Source: Aminobacter aminovorans | Lineage (GTDB): Bacteria; Pseudomonadota; Alphaproteobacteria; Rhizobiales; Rhizobiaceae | Reading direction: 5' to 3' | Assembly: GCF_900445235.1 (NCBI RefSeq) | Contig: NZ_UFSM01000001.1 | Span: 4,231,501 to 4,295,500, forward strand | Length of the DNA: 64,000 bases | Part shown: positions 42,171 to 50,369 of the stretch, in pieces | Numbering within the stretch: the first letter of the stretch is position 1 | How the letters are laid out: every line of letters begins with the position of its first letter | Made by a program: the position numbers and the translations under genes | The notes under the pieces: generated by a model | Databases searched by the model: none | Told to the model about the DNA's origin: nothing | What the model saw: only the letters and a program-made list of their open reading frames with translations

Positions 42171-43064
42171 GGTATCGGCCGGCTTGCCGGCATCCTGCAC
42201 CTCGACGACATAGGGCCAGGCATTGGGCCGGGAGCCGTCGAGGTCGGTGAAACCATAGACCTGGGCCAGGCCGCCGCTCGACAGCGACTGGCCGTTCCAG
42301 CGCGCCAATTCGGGGTCGGCCGCAAGGGCCGCCACGGCACGGCCAACGAAGCGCGGCGTCTCGGAGATGGCGAAATGCGGAACATTCTCGAGCGCGTCGC
42401 GCCAGTTGGCTTCGGTGACGCCGAAATGCTCCAGCATCATTTCCGAGCGCAGCCAGCCCGGCGTGATCGCCACCGAGCTCGCGCCATGCGGCGCCAGGTC
42501 CCTGGCATGCGCCCAGGCCATGCGCAGCACCGCCGCCTTGCACAGGTCGTAGAAGGGCGATAGGCGGTAGTTCACCGCATTGTATTCCGCCGTGCCGTCG
42601 GTGACCTCGACCAGCAGCCCGCCCGGTTTCTCGATCATCAGCGGCAAGGCGTGATGAGCCGTGATCAGATGGGTGTCGATGGACAGCCGCAGCATCTTGA
42701 GGCCATTGTCGAGATCGTGATCCCACACCGGCTTGTTCCACTCGAACAGCTTCTCGCCGCCCCAGATGTCGTTGACCAGTATGTCGAGCCGGCCCTCGTC
42801 CTTGCGGATGCGGGCAACGAGGGCGCGGACCTCGTCGGAAACGAGATGGTCGACGCGCACCGCGATGCCCTTGCCGCCAACCGCATCGATGGTCTCGGCG
42901 GTTTCCTCGATCGTCTCCGGCCGCTGGTATTCGGACTGGTGGTCACGCGTCGTCCGCCCGGTGACGTAGACGGTGGCGCCGGCCGCGCCCAGTTCCGTGG
43001 CAATGCCCCTGCCCGCGCCGCGGCTACCGCCGGCAACGAGCGCTACTTTTCCTTGCAGTGTCAT
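42156..43064 (-). CDS. short-chain dehydrogenase/reductase
   Basis: A 302-residue SDR with the cofactor motif GGSRGAGRG, a DILVNDIWGG segment in place of NNAG, and the active-site YDLCK (Y-x3-K). GRTTRD follows beta-2, suggesting NADP preference. It is divergent from a TetR gene with a shared operator, so it is likely induced by that regulator's ligand. The substrate is unknown. Confidence 0.85.
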   Translation of the reverse strand: MTLQGKVALVAGGSRGAGRGIATELGAAGATVYVTGRTTRDHQSEYQRPETIEETAETIDAVGGKGIAVRVDHLVSDEVRALVARIRKDEGRLDILVNDIWGGEKLFEWNKPVWDHDLDNGLKMLRLSIDTHLITAHHALPLMIEKPGGLLVEVTDGTAEYNAVNYRLSPFYDLCKAAVLRMAWAHARDLAPHGASSVAITPGWLRSEMMLEHFGVTEANWRDALENVPHFAISETPRFVGRAVAALAADPELARWNGQSLSSGGLAQVYGFTDLDGSRPNAWPYVVEVQDAGKPADTTGYR

Positions 43065-43119
43065 CGATCTCTCCCGAGAGTGTTTCTTTCGCAGGCTGGT
43101 AATCGGCTTCGAAGCGATA

Positions 43120-43141
43120 TATAAATGAATATTCGTTTATA
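43120..43141. promoter_or_regulatory. TetR operator between the SDR gene and tetR
   Basis: TATAAATGAATATTCGTTTATA is a near-perfect 22-bp dyad (one mismatched pair) centred in the 90-bp divergent gap. Its length and AT-richness fit a TetR-family operator controlling both genes. Confidence 0.65.
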
Positions 43142-43154
43142 AATAAAGGTCAAG

Positions 43155-43730
43155 ATGCCCCGCCGCAAAACCCTGTCCGACGAAGAGGTCCTGGTCGCCG
43201 CCTCGCGGCTGCTGCATGAGCATGGCCCCGACGCCCTCACCTTCGAAAGCCTGGGGCGCGCCTGCGGCCTGTCGCCGGCGACATTGGTGCAGCGCTTCAG
43301 GACAAAGGCCAAGCTCAAGCAGGCAACGCTTCTGCATGCCTGGGACGGGCTCGACGCCAAGACGGCGGCGCTCGCCGCCTCGACGCCGAAAACGCCCGAG
43401 GGTGCAATCGCCTTGCTTGTCGGCCTGTCGGATTATGGCGGCATCGAAACCTATGCCGAAGGTCTCTTGGTGCTGCGCGAGGATCTGCGCGATCCAGCAC
43501 TCCGGGCGCGCGGCGCTGCCTGGAAAGCGGCGTTGTCGGCCGCCCTCGACGAGCGCTTCACAGCTGTTGCCGCAGCGCCCCAAGGCATCGGCCTGTTGAT
43601 GGCCTCGCAGTGGCAAGGCTCGCTTTTGTGGTGGGGCTTCGACCCGCAGGGCCGGGTCGAGGATTTCGTCGCCGCCAGCCTGCGCGGTTTCGTGGCGGCG
43701 GTGCTGGCCGAGCCGGTGACGGCCGGCTGA
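43155..43730 (+). CDS. TetR/AcrR-family regulator
   Basis: A 191-residue protein with the N-terminal helix-turn-helix LVAASRLLHEHGPDALTFESLGRACGLSPATLVQRF, followed by an all-helical ligand domain. It is divergent from the SDR gene and preceded by a 22-bp dyad, so autoregulation and control of that SDR are likely. Confidence 0.88.
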   Translation: MPRRKTLSDEEVLVAASRLLHEHGPDALTFESLGRACGLSPATLVQRFRTKAKLKQATLLHAWDGLDAKTAALAASTPKTPEGAIALLVGLSDYGGIETYAEGLLVLREDLRDPALRARGAAWKAALSAALDERFTAVAAAPQGIGLLMASQWQGSLLWWGFDPQGRVEDFVAASLRGFVAAVLAEPVTAG

Positions 43731-43742
43731 CCTCGCCAGCCG

Positions 43743-43973
43743 CTACTTGTCGCCCGGCTTCTTCTTGCCGCTCAACAGCGCATAGACGGCCATCGAATGA
43801 CCGTGGCCAAGGCCGAACTCGTCGCGCAGCCATTCGATGATCTGACCGGCCTTCACGCCAGCTTTCAGCTTGCCGGCGTCGGAAAATCCCTTGCCGTCGG
43901 CGAGTGCTGCCAATTCTTCCGGTCCCTTGCCGGTCTTGGTCTTGATGGTGTCGAGATAAGCCTGGAAGGACAT
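43743..43973 (-). CDS. DUF4287 small protein
   Basis: A 76-residue helical protein: MSFQAYLDTIKTKTGKGPEEL, then AGVKAGQIIEWLRDEFGLGHGHSMAVYALL. This is the DUF4287 pattern, often found near or fused to DUF1801/Atu-type proteins; its role is unknown. It lies 29 bases downstream of the DMT exporter gene. Confidence 0.85.
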   Translation of the reverse strand: MSFQAYLDTIKTKTGKGPEELAALADGKGFSDAGKLKAGVKAGQIIEWLRDEFGLGHGHSMAVYALLSGKKKPGDK

Positions 43974-44002
43974 GGTGTTTTCCTCGTTGAAGATTGAATT
44001 GA

Positions 44003-44917
44003 TCAGGCGCGCTTGCGGTTGGCCAGCACGCCGCCGGCGATGATTGCGACCAGGCCCAAGACCGAAAGCACAGTCAGCACGTCGTTGAACAGCATTGCCG
44101 CCAGCACCACACCGAAGCCCGTGCCCCAATAGCCGAGCTGGCTGAAGAACACCGGCCCGCCGATTTCCTGCAGGCGGAAATTGAGCAGGTAGGAGGTAGC
44201 AGAGGTGGCGACCATGCAGCCGATCCAGAACAGGATATCGCGATCGAAAAAGACCCAGCTCGACGGCGCCTCGAAGAACGGCGCCACCAGCGCCACCATC
44301 AGGCTCGAGCTCAACAGGATGCCGCAGGAGAAGGCGAGCGCCGACGAGCCCTTGGGCCAGTAAGCCGTGCGGATGATGTTGCCGGCGGCGGCACAGGCCG
44401 GAACGATGATGCCGAGCAGCACCCAGACAGTCTGCGAGAAGTCGATCTCGGCCAGTTGCTGCTGCACCAGTGCGGCCATGCCGGCGAGGCCGATCAGGAT
44501 GCCGGCGAAGCGCCTCAAATACATGCGCTCGATGCCGAGCCCGGCAGCAAAGCTCATCGTCAAGAGCGGCGACAGCGAATAGACCGTCGAGGTGTAGGCC
44601 GGCCCGACGCGATCGACGATGTAGTAGCCGAGCACCGTCGGCACGGTGAAGCTGACGATGCCGAGCACCAGATAGAGCACGAGATGGCTGCGCTCGCGCG
44701 GAATGCCCTGCCCGGAGGCGGCGAGCAGCGGCAACAGCACCATGCCCGCGCCGGCATTGGCGACCAGCGCCAGCTGGAATGGCTGCATGCCGGCATTCAG
44801 CGCCGCCTTGGAGATCATGATGCGGGTGGCAAAGACCAAGCCGCACAAGGCCAGCAGGATCAGCGGCGAGCGCGCGGCGTAGGACACCGGCAGACGAAGA
44901 ACTTCCTGTTGCGTCAT
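44003..44917 (-). CDS. EamA/DMT-family exporter
   Basis: A 304-residue protein with ten helices in two EamA repeats (SPLILLALCGLVFATRIMISKAAL, then VGPAYTSTVYSLSPLLTMSFA). DMT exporters move amino acids, sugars or toxic compounds; the substrate is unknown. The ATG at 44917 is chosen over a TTG at 44923. It is divergent from a MarR gene with two operators in the gap. Confidence 0.85.
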   Translation of the reverse strand: MTQQEVLRLPVSYAARSPLILLALCGLVFATRIMISKAALNAGMQPFQLALVANAGAGMVLLPLLAASGQGIPRERSHLVLYLVLGIVSFTVPTVLGYYIVDRVGPAYTSTVYSLSPLLTMSFAAGLGIERMYLRRFAGILIGLAGMAALVQQQLAEIDFSQTVWVLLGIIVPACAAAGNIIRTAYWPKGSSALAFSCGILLSSSLMVALVAPFFEAPSSWVFFDRDILFWIGCMVATSATSYLLNFRLQEIGGPVFFSQLGYWGTGFGVVLAAMLFNDVLTVLSVLGLVAIIAGGVLANRKRA

Positions 44918-44931
44918 GGTCAACCCCGAGA

Positions 44932-44978
44932 TATCTTAGTGCTAAGATAAATAGCGGAACTATCTTAGTGTCAAGACA
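44932..44978. promoter_or_regulatory. two MarR operators between the DMT exporter and marR
   Basis: TATCTTAGTGCTAAGATA (44932-44949) is a perfect dyad with 8-bp arms. A diverged copy TATCTTAGTGTCAAGACA lies at 44961-44978, with starts 29 bp apart. MarR proteins bind such ~18-bp dyads. The second copy overlaps the annotated marR start. Confidence 0.75.
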
Positions 44979-45519
44979 TCTCGACGAAAATAATGGGGAG
45001 TTGGCCGGCGACGGCCTGCAGGACGGCATCGACGCGCGCCGGGCGCAATGGGCCAAGGAACTGCCCCATCTCGACACGCGCGGCATGGCGATCCTGGGTC
45101 GCGCCCGCTGGATCACGCTCGCTGCCCGCCCCAAGATCGAAGCGATCTTCGCCTCCTACGGGCTCGACACCGGCGAGGCCGACGTGCTGTTCACGCTGCT
45201 GCGCTCGGGCACCCCCTATCGGCTGCGCCCGACCGAGCTCTACAAGTCGATGATGATCTCGTCGGGCGGCGTCACCAACCGCATCGCCAAGCTGCTCAAG
45301 GCGGGCCTCGTCAGGCAGGTCGCCTCCGACGGCGACGGCCGCAGCCTGCCGGTCGAACTGACCGAAGAAGGCCTTGCTCGCGCCCGCGAGGCGTTCGAGG
45401 CAGACATGGCGGTCGAGACGCTGATGCTCGAAAGCCTGACCTGGGACGAGCAGGCGCAACTGGCCAGACTGTTGCGCAAACTGGCGCTATCCCTCGGCAG
45501 CACCGCCGCACCAGAGTGA
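44968..45519 (+). CDS. MarR-family regulator (start codon uncertain)
   Basis: A 183-residue winged-helix protein: LPHLDTRGMAILGRARWITLAARPKIEAIF, then TELYKSMMISSGGVTNRIAKLLKAGLV and DGRSLPVELTEEG. The first in-frame start (GTG 44968) lies inside the second operator copy and lacks a ribosome-binding site. A TTG at 45001 has GGGGAG directly against it. The family N-terminus needs at least residues from LPHLDT, so the true start is between these. Confidence 0.8.
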   Translation: MSRHLDENNGELAGDGLQDGIDARRAQWAKELPHLDTRGMAILGRARWITLAARPKIEAIFASYGLDTGEADVLFTLLRSGTPYRLRPTELYKSMMISSGGVTNRIAKLLKAGLVRQVASDGDGRSLPVELTEEGLARAREAFEADMAVETLMLESLTWDEQAQLARLLRKLALSLGSTAAPE

Positions 45520-45564
45520 CGCCAGCGAATCGTGCCGCGGGCGCACTGCCGCGTGAGGAATGGA

Positions 45565-46587
45565 ATGAACCGAAAAGAGCTTGTCGAACTTGTCCAACAG
45601 CAGCAGATCCCGCTGGCACTCTACGCCACCGGCATGGGCGTGGAGCGGCCCTGGGCCACTGCATCAGGCATGGCCGACGAACAAGCCGGCCGGCCGATGT
45701 CGGTCGACACGCCGCTCAGGGTCGCCAGCAACACCAAGACCTTCGTTGCCGCAACCATCCTTCGCTTCTGGGAACGCGGGCTCATCGATCTGGACGGCCC
45801 GATCGCACAGCAGATCGACCCGCTGTTCAACGCGTTGCTCGCTGCCGCCGGCTACCGCACCGACAGGATCACCGTTCGCCACCTGCTGAACCACAGCGGC
45901 GGGCTGGTCGACCACACCGACGACCCCGAATTCTTTGCCACCGTCATACGCGAGCCGCAGCGTTTGTGGACGCGCGAAGAGCAGGTTCGCCTGGGCGCCA
46001 AATTCTCGGCGCCGCTCAGCGAACCGGGCACGCGCTTCAGCTATTCCGACACCGGCTACATCCTGCTTGGCGACATCGTCGAGCGCATTTCGGGCACGAC
46101 GCTTGCGGCAGCCGTCCGGCGCGAGATGAAGTTCGACCGGCTCGGCCTGACCTCGTCGTGGTGGGAGATATCGGAGCCGCAGCCGCCGCACAGCCAGCCG
46201 CGGGCGCGCCAGTTCTTCGGCGATGTCGATGCCACGGGGATCAGCGCCTCGATGGACCTCTATGGCGGCGGCGGGCTGGTGATGTCCGTGCGCGACCTCG
46301 CCACCTTCTTTGCAGCGCTGTTCGAAGGCCATGTCTTCGACAGCCCCGACACGTTGCGCGAAATGCAAGGCAGGCATGAAGGCGCCCATGGCTATCGCCT
46401 CGGCATGGCAGTCGAAACCGTCGGCGGCGCGGAGGTCTATTCGCATCTCGGCTTCTGGGGCACCGCGGCCTATTACGCGCCTGCCCAAGGCATCGCTGTC
46501 GCCGGCTTCGCCATCAGGCGCGAGGCGCGCGACACGCTGGTGTCGGTCATCCGCCAGCTGCTTGCCGCCGAAGGCTGGCATGGCTGA
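45565..46587 (+). CDS. serine beta-lactamase-fold hydrolase
   Basis: A 340-residue protein with the class C/D-aminopeptidase fold: Ser55-x-x-Lys58 in ASNTKTF, Y-S-D in RFSYSDTGY, and LLNHSGGLVDH. There is no signal peptide, so it is probably a cytoplasmic esterase, peptidase or amidase rather than a true beta-lactamase. AGGAA precedes the ATG at 45565. It is transcribed in line with marR. Confidence 0.85.
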   Translation: MNRKELVELVQQQQIPLALYATGMGVERPWATASGMADEQAGRPMSVDTPLRVASNTKTFVAATILRFWERGLIDLDGPIAQQIDPLFNALLAAAGYRTDRITVRHLLNHSGGLVDHTDDPEFFATVIREPQRLWTREEQVRLGAKFSAPLSEPGTRFSYSDTGYILLGDIVERISGTTLAAAVRREMKFDRLGLTSSWWEISEPQPPHSQPRARQFFGDVDATGISASMDLYGGGGLVMSVRDLATFFAALFEGHVFDSPDTLREMQGRHEGAHGYRLGMAVETVGGAEVYSHLGFWGTAAYYAPAQGIAVAGFAIRREARDTLVSVIRQLLAAEGWHG

Positions 46588-46681
46588 CCCCGCCGCCGGC
46601 TGTGAGCCATTTTACTCGAGCCGACGGGGGCCGGGCTGGTCCGCTTTCGCTAGCCGGCCAGTATGAGGATCGGCGCCGGGA

Positions 46682-47410
46682 TCAGACGGCTGAATCGGGC
46701 GAAACCACCTCCCAGGTGCCGAACAGTTCGAGGCCCGCCTTGCCGGCAAGCAGGATCGACGCCGCATTGTCGAGCTGGCATCGGTACTGCGGCTCATATC
46801 CCAGGTCCCAGGCGTGCCGGCTGATCGAACGCACCACCTTGCGTGCGTGGCCCTTGCCCCTGTAGGCCTCGAGCGTCAGCACGCCGAGATCGGCGACGCG
46901 ACCGTCCATCCAGGGATACATGCTGCCGGCGCAGACAAGGCGATCCTGCTCGAAGGAACCGAACACCAGCCAGTGGTCAAGTTCGACCGAGGCACCATCG
47001 AGGTCCTGCTCCGACGCCTGCGCCCGGAAGCCTGAGAACAGCGCCGCGTCCTCGGCGCCCAGACGCCTCGGCCCGGCGACCGGCTCATCCAGTGCCAGCC
47101 GCTTCTTCTCCGCTTCGGTGAAATGATAGATGCGGTCGGCGCCATGCAGCACCACACCCGCCTCATCAAGGGCGTGGCGAAAGCCGGCGATGGACAGGCC
47201 CTGCCGCTTGCGCAGGCCAGCCTTGAGCGCAAGCTCTGGCGTCAGCACCGCCATGGCCCGTCCATCTATAGTCTCCATCACCATGACCCTGCAGTCCTTA
47301 TCGAGATCAGGGTCGGCGGCGACAGTAAAATTGTCGTCGCTGTAGAGAATGTCGCCGTTGAGAAACTGCGCCCGCCAAAAATCTACGATCGTCTGCGAAA
47401 AATATGACAT
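46682..47410 (-). CDS. GNAT-family acetyltransferase
   Basis: A 242-residue protein with an uncharacterised N-terminal ~140 residues and a C-terminal GNAT domain: LGVLTLEAYRGKGHARKVV (acetyl-CoA loop RGKGHA), then YRCQLDNAASILLAGKAGL. The acceptor is unknown. The start at 47410 is chosen as the family-like Met; upstream sequence is not coding. Confidence 0.8.
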   Translation of the reverse strand: MSYFSQTIVDFWRAQFLNGDILYSDDNFTVAADPDLDKDCRVMVMETIDGRAMAVLTPELALKAGLRKRQGLSIAGFRHALDEAGVVLHGADRIYHFTEAEKKRLALDEPVAGPRRLGAEDAALFSGFRAQASEQDLDGASVELDHWLVFGSFEQDRLVCAGSMYPWMDGRVADLGVLTLEAYRGKGHARKVVRSISRHAWDLGYEPQYRCQLDNAASILLAGKAGLELFGTWEVVSPDSAV

Positions 47411-47652
47411 GATGAATACTCGTTCTCGTCTGGACGAGCGTGAGCGCGGAAAGTGCAGCCTCGCGATTCTCACGACTTCGTGAAGCAAGCCGTAGCCAGC
47501 AAAAACCGGCAAATATGCGGCATAACAGCGCTTCGCGATCGCTGGACCAAATATAGGCCGGGCTGGCCGACGGGTTTCGCCTACCGAACGGCCGCGCCCT
47601 GTGCGAATTTGCCGGCAAGGGTCGCGCCATTTTGATGCGACGGGAGCCTGCC

Positions 47653-48285
47653 ATGCCATCAGCCGAACTGTTGATCGCCTTTGCCGCCACCACCGCGATC
47701 TTCGCCTTCATGCCGGGCCCGGCCATGCTCTACGCCGCTGCCCAGACGCTGGCGCGCGGGCGCTGGTCGGGACTGATGGCAGCACTCGGCATCCATCTTG
47801 GCGGCTATGTCCATGTCATTGCCGCCGCCGCCGGCCTGTCGGTGCTGTTCCATGCCGTGCCGCTGGCCTACACGATCGTCAAGCTTGCCGGTGCCGGCTA
47901 TCTCGTCTGGCTTGGCATCTCGCTGTTCCGCGCCAAGGCGCAAGGCGACGGCGACCTGCCCGCCATCGAGCCGAAATCCGCCCGACGCGCCTTCGTCGAA
48001 AGCATCGCCGTCGAGGTGCTCAACCCGAAGACGGCGATCTTCTTCATGGCCTTCCTGCCGCAATTCATCGACGCTTCGGCTGCATTCCCGGTCTGGCTGC
48101 AGTTCTTCATCCTGGGCACGGTGGTCAACGCGATGTTCACCACCGCCGACGTCGTCGGCGTCATGCTGGCGGGCGCAATGATCGGCAGGCTCAAGCGTTC
48201 GCGCCGCGCCCAGCGGCTGATGCAGCGCGCCGGCGGCGCGGTACTCGTCGGCCTTGGCGTCCACGTCGCCCTGCAGAGAAGCTGA
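47653..48285 (+). CDS. LysE/RhtB-family exporter
   Basis: A 210-residue membrane protein with FAFMPGPAMLYAAAQTLARGR, then EVLNPKTAIFFMAFLPQFID, the RhtB-type signatures. It likely exports an amino acid or analogue. GGGAG lies seven bases before the ATG at 47653. It is divergent from the GNAT gene. Confidence 0.87.
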   Translation: MPSAELLIAFAATTAIFAFMPGPAMLYAAAQTLARGRWSGLMAALGIHLGGYVHVIAAAAGLSVLFHAVPLAYTIVKLAGAGYLVWLGISLFRAKAQGDGDLPAIEPKSARRAFVESIAVEVLNPKTAIFFMAFLPQFIDASAAFPVWLQFFILGTVVNAMFTTADVVGVMLAGAMIGRLKRSRRAQRLMQRAGGAVLVGLGVHVALQRS

Positions 48286-48332
48286 CCGGCCCGACATCTC
48301 AGCCGACCCGCGACAAGGCAGTTTCGAAAACC

Positions 48333-48992
48333 ATGCTAGCCGACCAGCCCGCAACCGCCCTCGCCGAGCAATTCGCTCAGGGGCAGCGCTCCTTCACCGG
48401 CCTGCAACTGGCCGGAAGCGATCTGTCGCGGCTCGACCTCAGCGGCTGCGAATTCGCCGACTGCAATTTGACGGGTGCCGACCTGTCGGCGGCGACGCTC
48501 ACCGACACGAGTTGGGTCAGCTGTCGCATGGCGGGCGCCAAACTTGCGTCGATCGACGGCGTCGATGTGAGGCTGCACAATTGCGACCTCTCCAACACCG
48601 ACTGGACGCGCGCGCGGCTCAACGGCTCGAAATTCAGCCAGAGCAAGCTGACGGGCGCGAACTTCGCCGCCTGCACATTCATCGGCGCCGACTTTCAGGA
48701 ATGTCGGCTGGTCAGCGCCTTGCTGCCCACGATCTCATTCAGGCGCAAAACCCTCAGACATCTCGATTTCAGCGACGCCGAGCTGACGGGCTGCGATTTT
48801 CGCGAGGCGATCTTCGACAATTGCAGCCTGCGCGGCGCCAGCATGCGCTCCTGCCGCTTCGAAGGTGCCGACCTGCGCGGCTGCGACCTTGGCCCGCTGA
48901 AGCTCAACGAGGCGGCGATCCTCAAGGGTGCTGCGATCTCGAAAAGCCAGGCCACCGAGCTGTTGCGCGCCCTCGGCCTGCTGGTGCTGTAG
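48333..48992 (+). CDS. pentapeptide-repeat protein, Qnr-like length and C-terminus
   Basis: A 219-residue right-handed quadrilateral helix made of A(D/N)LXX repeats: LSRLDLSGCEFADCNLTGAD and many more, broken near residue 130. The ending SKSQATELLRALGLLVL parallels the C-terminal dimer helix of Qnr proteins, which mimic DNA and protect gyrase from quinolones. Function as a gyrase protector is only inferred. It lies 47 bases after the LysE-family gene. Confidence 0.8.
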   Translation: MLADQPATALAEQFAQGQRSFTGLQLAGSDLSRLDLSGCEFADCNLTGADLSAATLTDTSWVSCRMAGAKLASIDGVDVRLHNCDLSNTDWTRARLNGSKFSQSKLTGANFAACTFIGADFQECRLVSALLPTISFRRKTLRHLDFSDAELTGCDFREAIFDNCSLRGASMRSCRFEGADLRGCDLGPLKLNEAAILKGAAISKSQATELLRALGLLVL

Positions 48993-49002
48993 CGCTCCGC
49001 TT

Positions 49003-49614
49003 TCACGCCGCCTCGGTCCGGCTTTGTCTTGCTGCTTCGAACAGCGTGCGGCCGATGGCACGCGCCACGTCCAGATGCTCGGCCGGTCCCTGCGTTTCGC
49101 TGTCGAGCATAAGCTCCGATGTGGCGACCGCGGCACCGACATAGTCGAAGATGCCGTGGTCGATCTGCATCTTCATCGCGCCGAAATAGCCGTGCCGGGC
49201 ATAGGTCCGCGTGGTCGCGCCGCCGATGGCGACGAGATGCACGTCGAGGTGGCGCAACCGCTTGACCGGCTTGATGCCGGCACCTTCGTCATAAGCCCAG
49301 CCATTGGCGAAGACGCGGTCGATCCAGCCCTTGAGCAAAGCCGGCATCGACCACCAGTAGACGGGATAGACCAGCACCAGCGTGTCGGCGCCGTCGATCC
49401 GCGCCTGCTCGGCCGCGACGTCGGCCGCCGGCGCCACTTCCCTGCGGTGAACGGCAAGATCGGTTGCGGTGTAGCGCGGATCGAAGCCTTCCCCGGCAAT
49501 GTCGGCAATCTCCGATGTGTGTCCGGCCAGCCTTACCCCTTCGGCGATTTGCGCTGCGATGCCGTGGCTGAGCGACTTCGGATCGGGATGGGCGACGACG
49601 ATAAGCGCGTGCAT
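49003..49614 (-). CDS. NAD(P)H-dependent flavodoxin-fold oxidoreductase
   Basis: A 203-residue protein of the NQO1/Flavodoxin-2 family: MHALIVVAHPDPKSLSHGIA, then TLVLVYPVYWWSMPALLKGWIDRVF. It probably reduces quinones with bound FMN/FAD. It is divergent from a TetR gene across a gap containing paired operator-like repeats and converges with the pentapeptide gene, ten bases away. Confidence 0.87.
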   Translation of the reverse strand: MHALIVVAHPDPKSLSHGIAAQIAEGVRLAGHTSEIADIAGEGFDPRYTATDLAVHRREVAPAADVAAEQARIDGADTLVLVYPVYWWSMPALLKGWIDRVFANGWAYDEGAGIKPVKRLRHLDVHLVAIGGATTRTYARHGYFGAMKMQIDHGIFDYVGAAVATSELMLDSETQGPAEHLDVARAIGRTLFEAARQSRTEAA

Positions 49615-49656
49615 GTCGAGATTCCTGTTTCGTGGTTGCGGGCAAGGGTCAGAGCT

Positions 49657-49700
49657 TATATACTTTTTGTAACCTACTTCTAGTATATACTTTTGGTACA
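49657..49700. promoter_or_regulatory. paired operators between the oxidoreductase and tetR
   Basis: TATATACTTTTTGTAAC (49657-49673) and TATATACTTTTGGTACA (49684-49700) are direct repeats 27 bp apart. Each contains a TAC-N5-GTA dyad. They fill the divergent gap and are likely bound by the adjacent TetR protein. Confidence 0.65.
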
Positions 49701-49702
49701 TT

Positions 49703-50314
49703 ATGACGTCAAGCGTTGAAATGCCTGAACCGCAGCCACGTCGGCGCCTGTCGCGGGAGGACCGGCGACGGCAACTCATCGAGGTCGCCTGGCAGGTCAT
49801 CCGCGCGGACGGCACCGAAGCGCTCACCCTGCCCCGGCTTGCCGAGCAGGCGAGTGTGGCAAAACCCGTCGTCTACGATCATTTCGCCACACGGCCCGCC
49901 TTGCTCGCAGCACTGTATCAGGAGTTCGACAGGCACCAGACCGCTCTGATGGACGCGGCCTTCCAGGCGAGCGAGCCGACCCTGCCGAGCCGGGCGATGG
50001 TCATCGCCGCGTCTTATGTCGACTGCGTGCTCGAACAGGGCCGCGAGATCCCCGGGGTGATCTCGGCCCTTGCGGGCTCGCCGGAGCTGGCCAAGGTCAA
50101 GCGCGACTACGAGGCGATCTTCATGGAGAAGTGTCGGACCCTGCTTGCCCCGTTCGCGCCGGCCGGCACTATCGCCTCATCGGGCCTTCTGGCGATGCTG
50201 GGCGCGGCCGAAGCGCTGTCCTTCGCCGCGGCAAGCGGAGACATCACGGCCACTGACGCCAAGGACGAGCTGTTCCAGTCCATCCTCGCCATGGTCGCCA
50301 GAAACGCCCGATGA
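49703..50314 (+). CDS. TetR/AcrR-family regulator
   Basis: A 203-residue protein with the helix-turn-helix LIEVAWQVIRADGTEALTLPRLAEQASVAKPVVYDHF and a C-terminal ligand domain. Quinone-reductase-linked TetR regulators usually sense electrophiles. The ATG at 49703 directly follows the operator; an ATG at 49721 is a possible alternative start. Confidence 0.87.
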   Translation: MTSSVEMPEPQPRRRLSREDRRRQLIEVAWQVIRADGTEALTLPRLAEQASVAKPVVYDHFATRPALLAALYQEFDRHQTALMDAAFQASEPTLPSRAMVIAASYVDCVLEQGREIPGVISALAGSPELAKVKRDYEAIFMEKCRTLLAPFAPAGTIASSGLLAMLGAAEALSFAAASGDITATDAKDELFQSILAMVARNAR

Positions 50315-50369
50315 TGCCGCGGCGGCGGCACCGCCGCCCGCCGCTTCACCGGCATGACCGAGGATAATC

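Noticed and set aside
41765..42385. 206-codon frame as an intact gene
   Set aside because: It holds only the middle part of an aldolase-like domain in one frame and overlaps the SDR gene; better explained as a pseudogene.
43743..45134. A single long minus-strand frame across the DUF4287 and DMT exporter genes
   Set aside because: It reads DUF4287 in frame at its end but passes through the exporter in a wrong frame; the two separate genes with their own starts explain the sequence.
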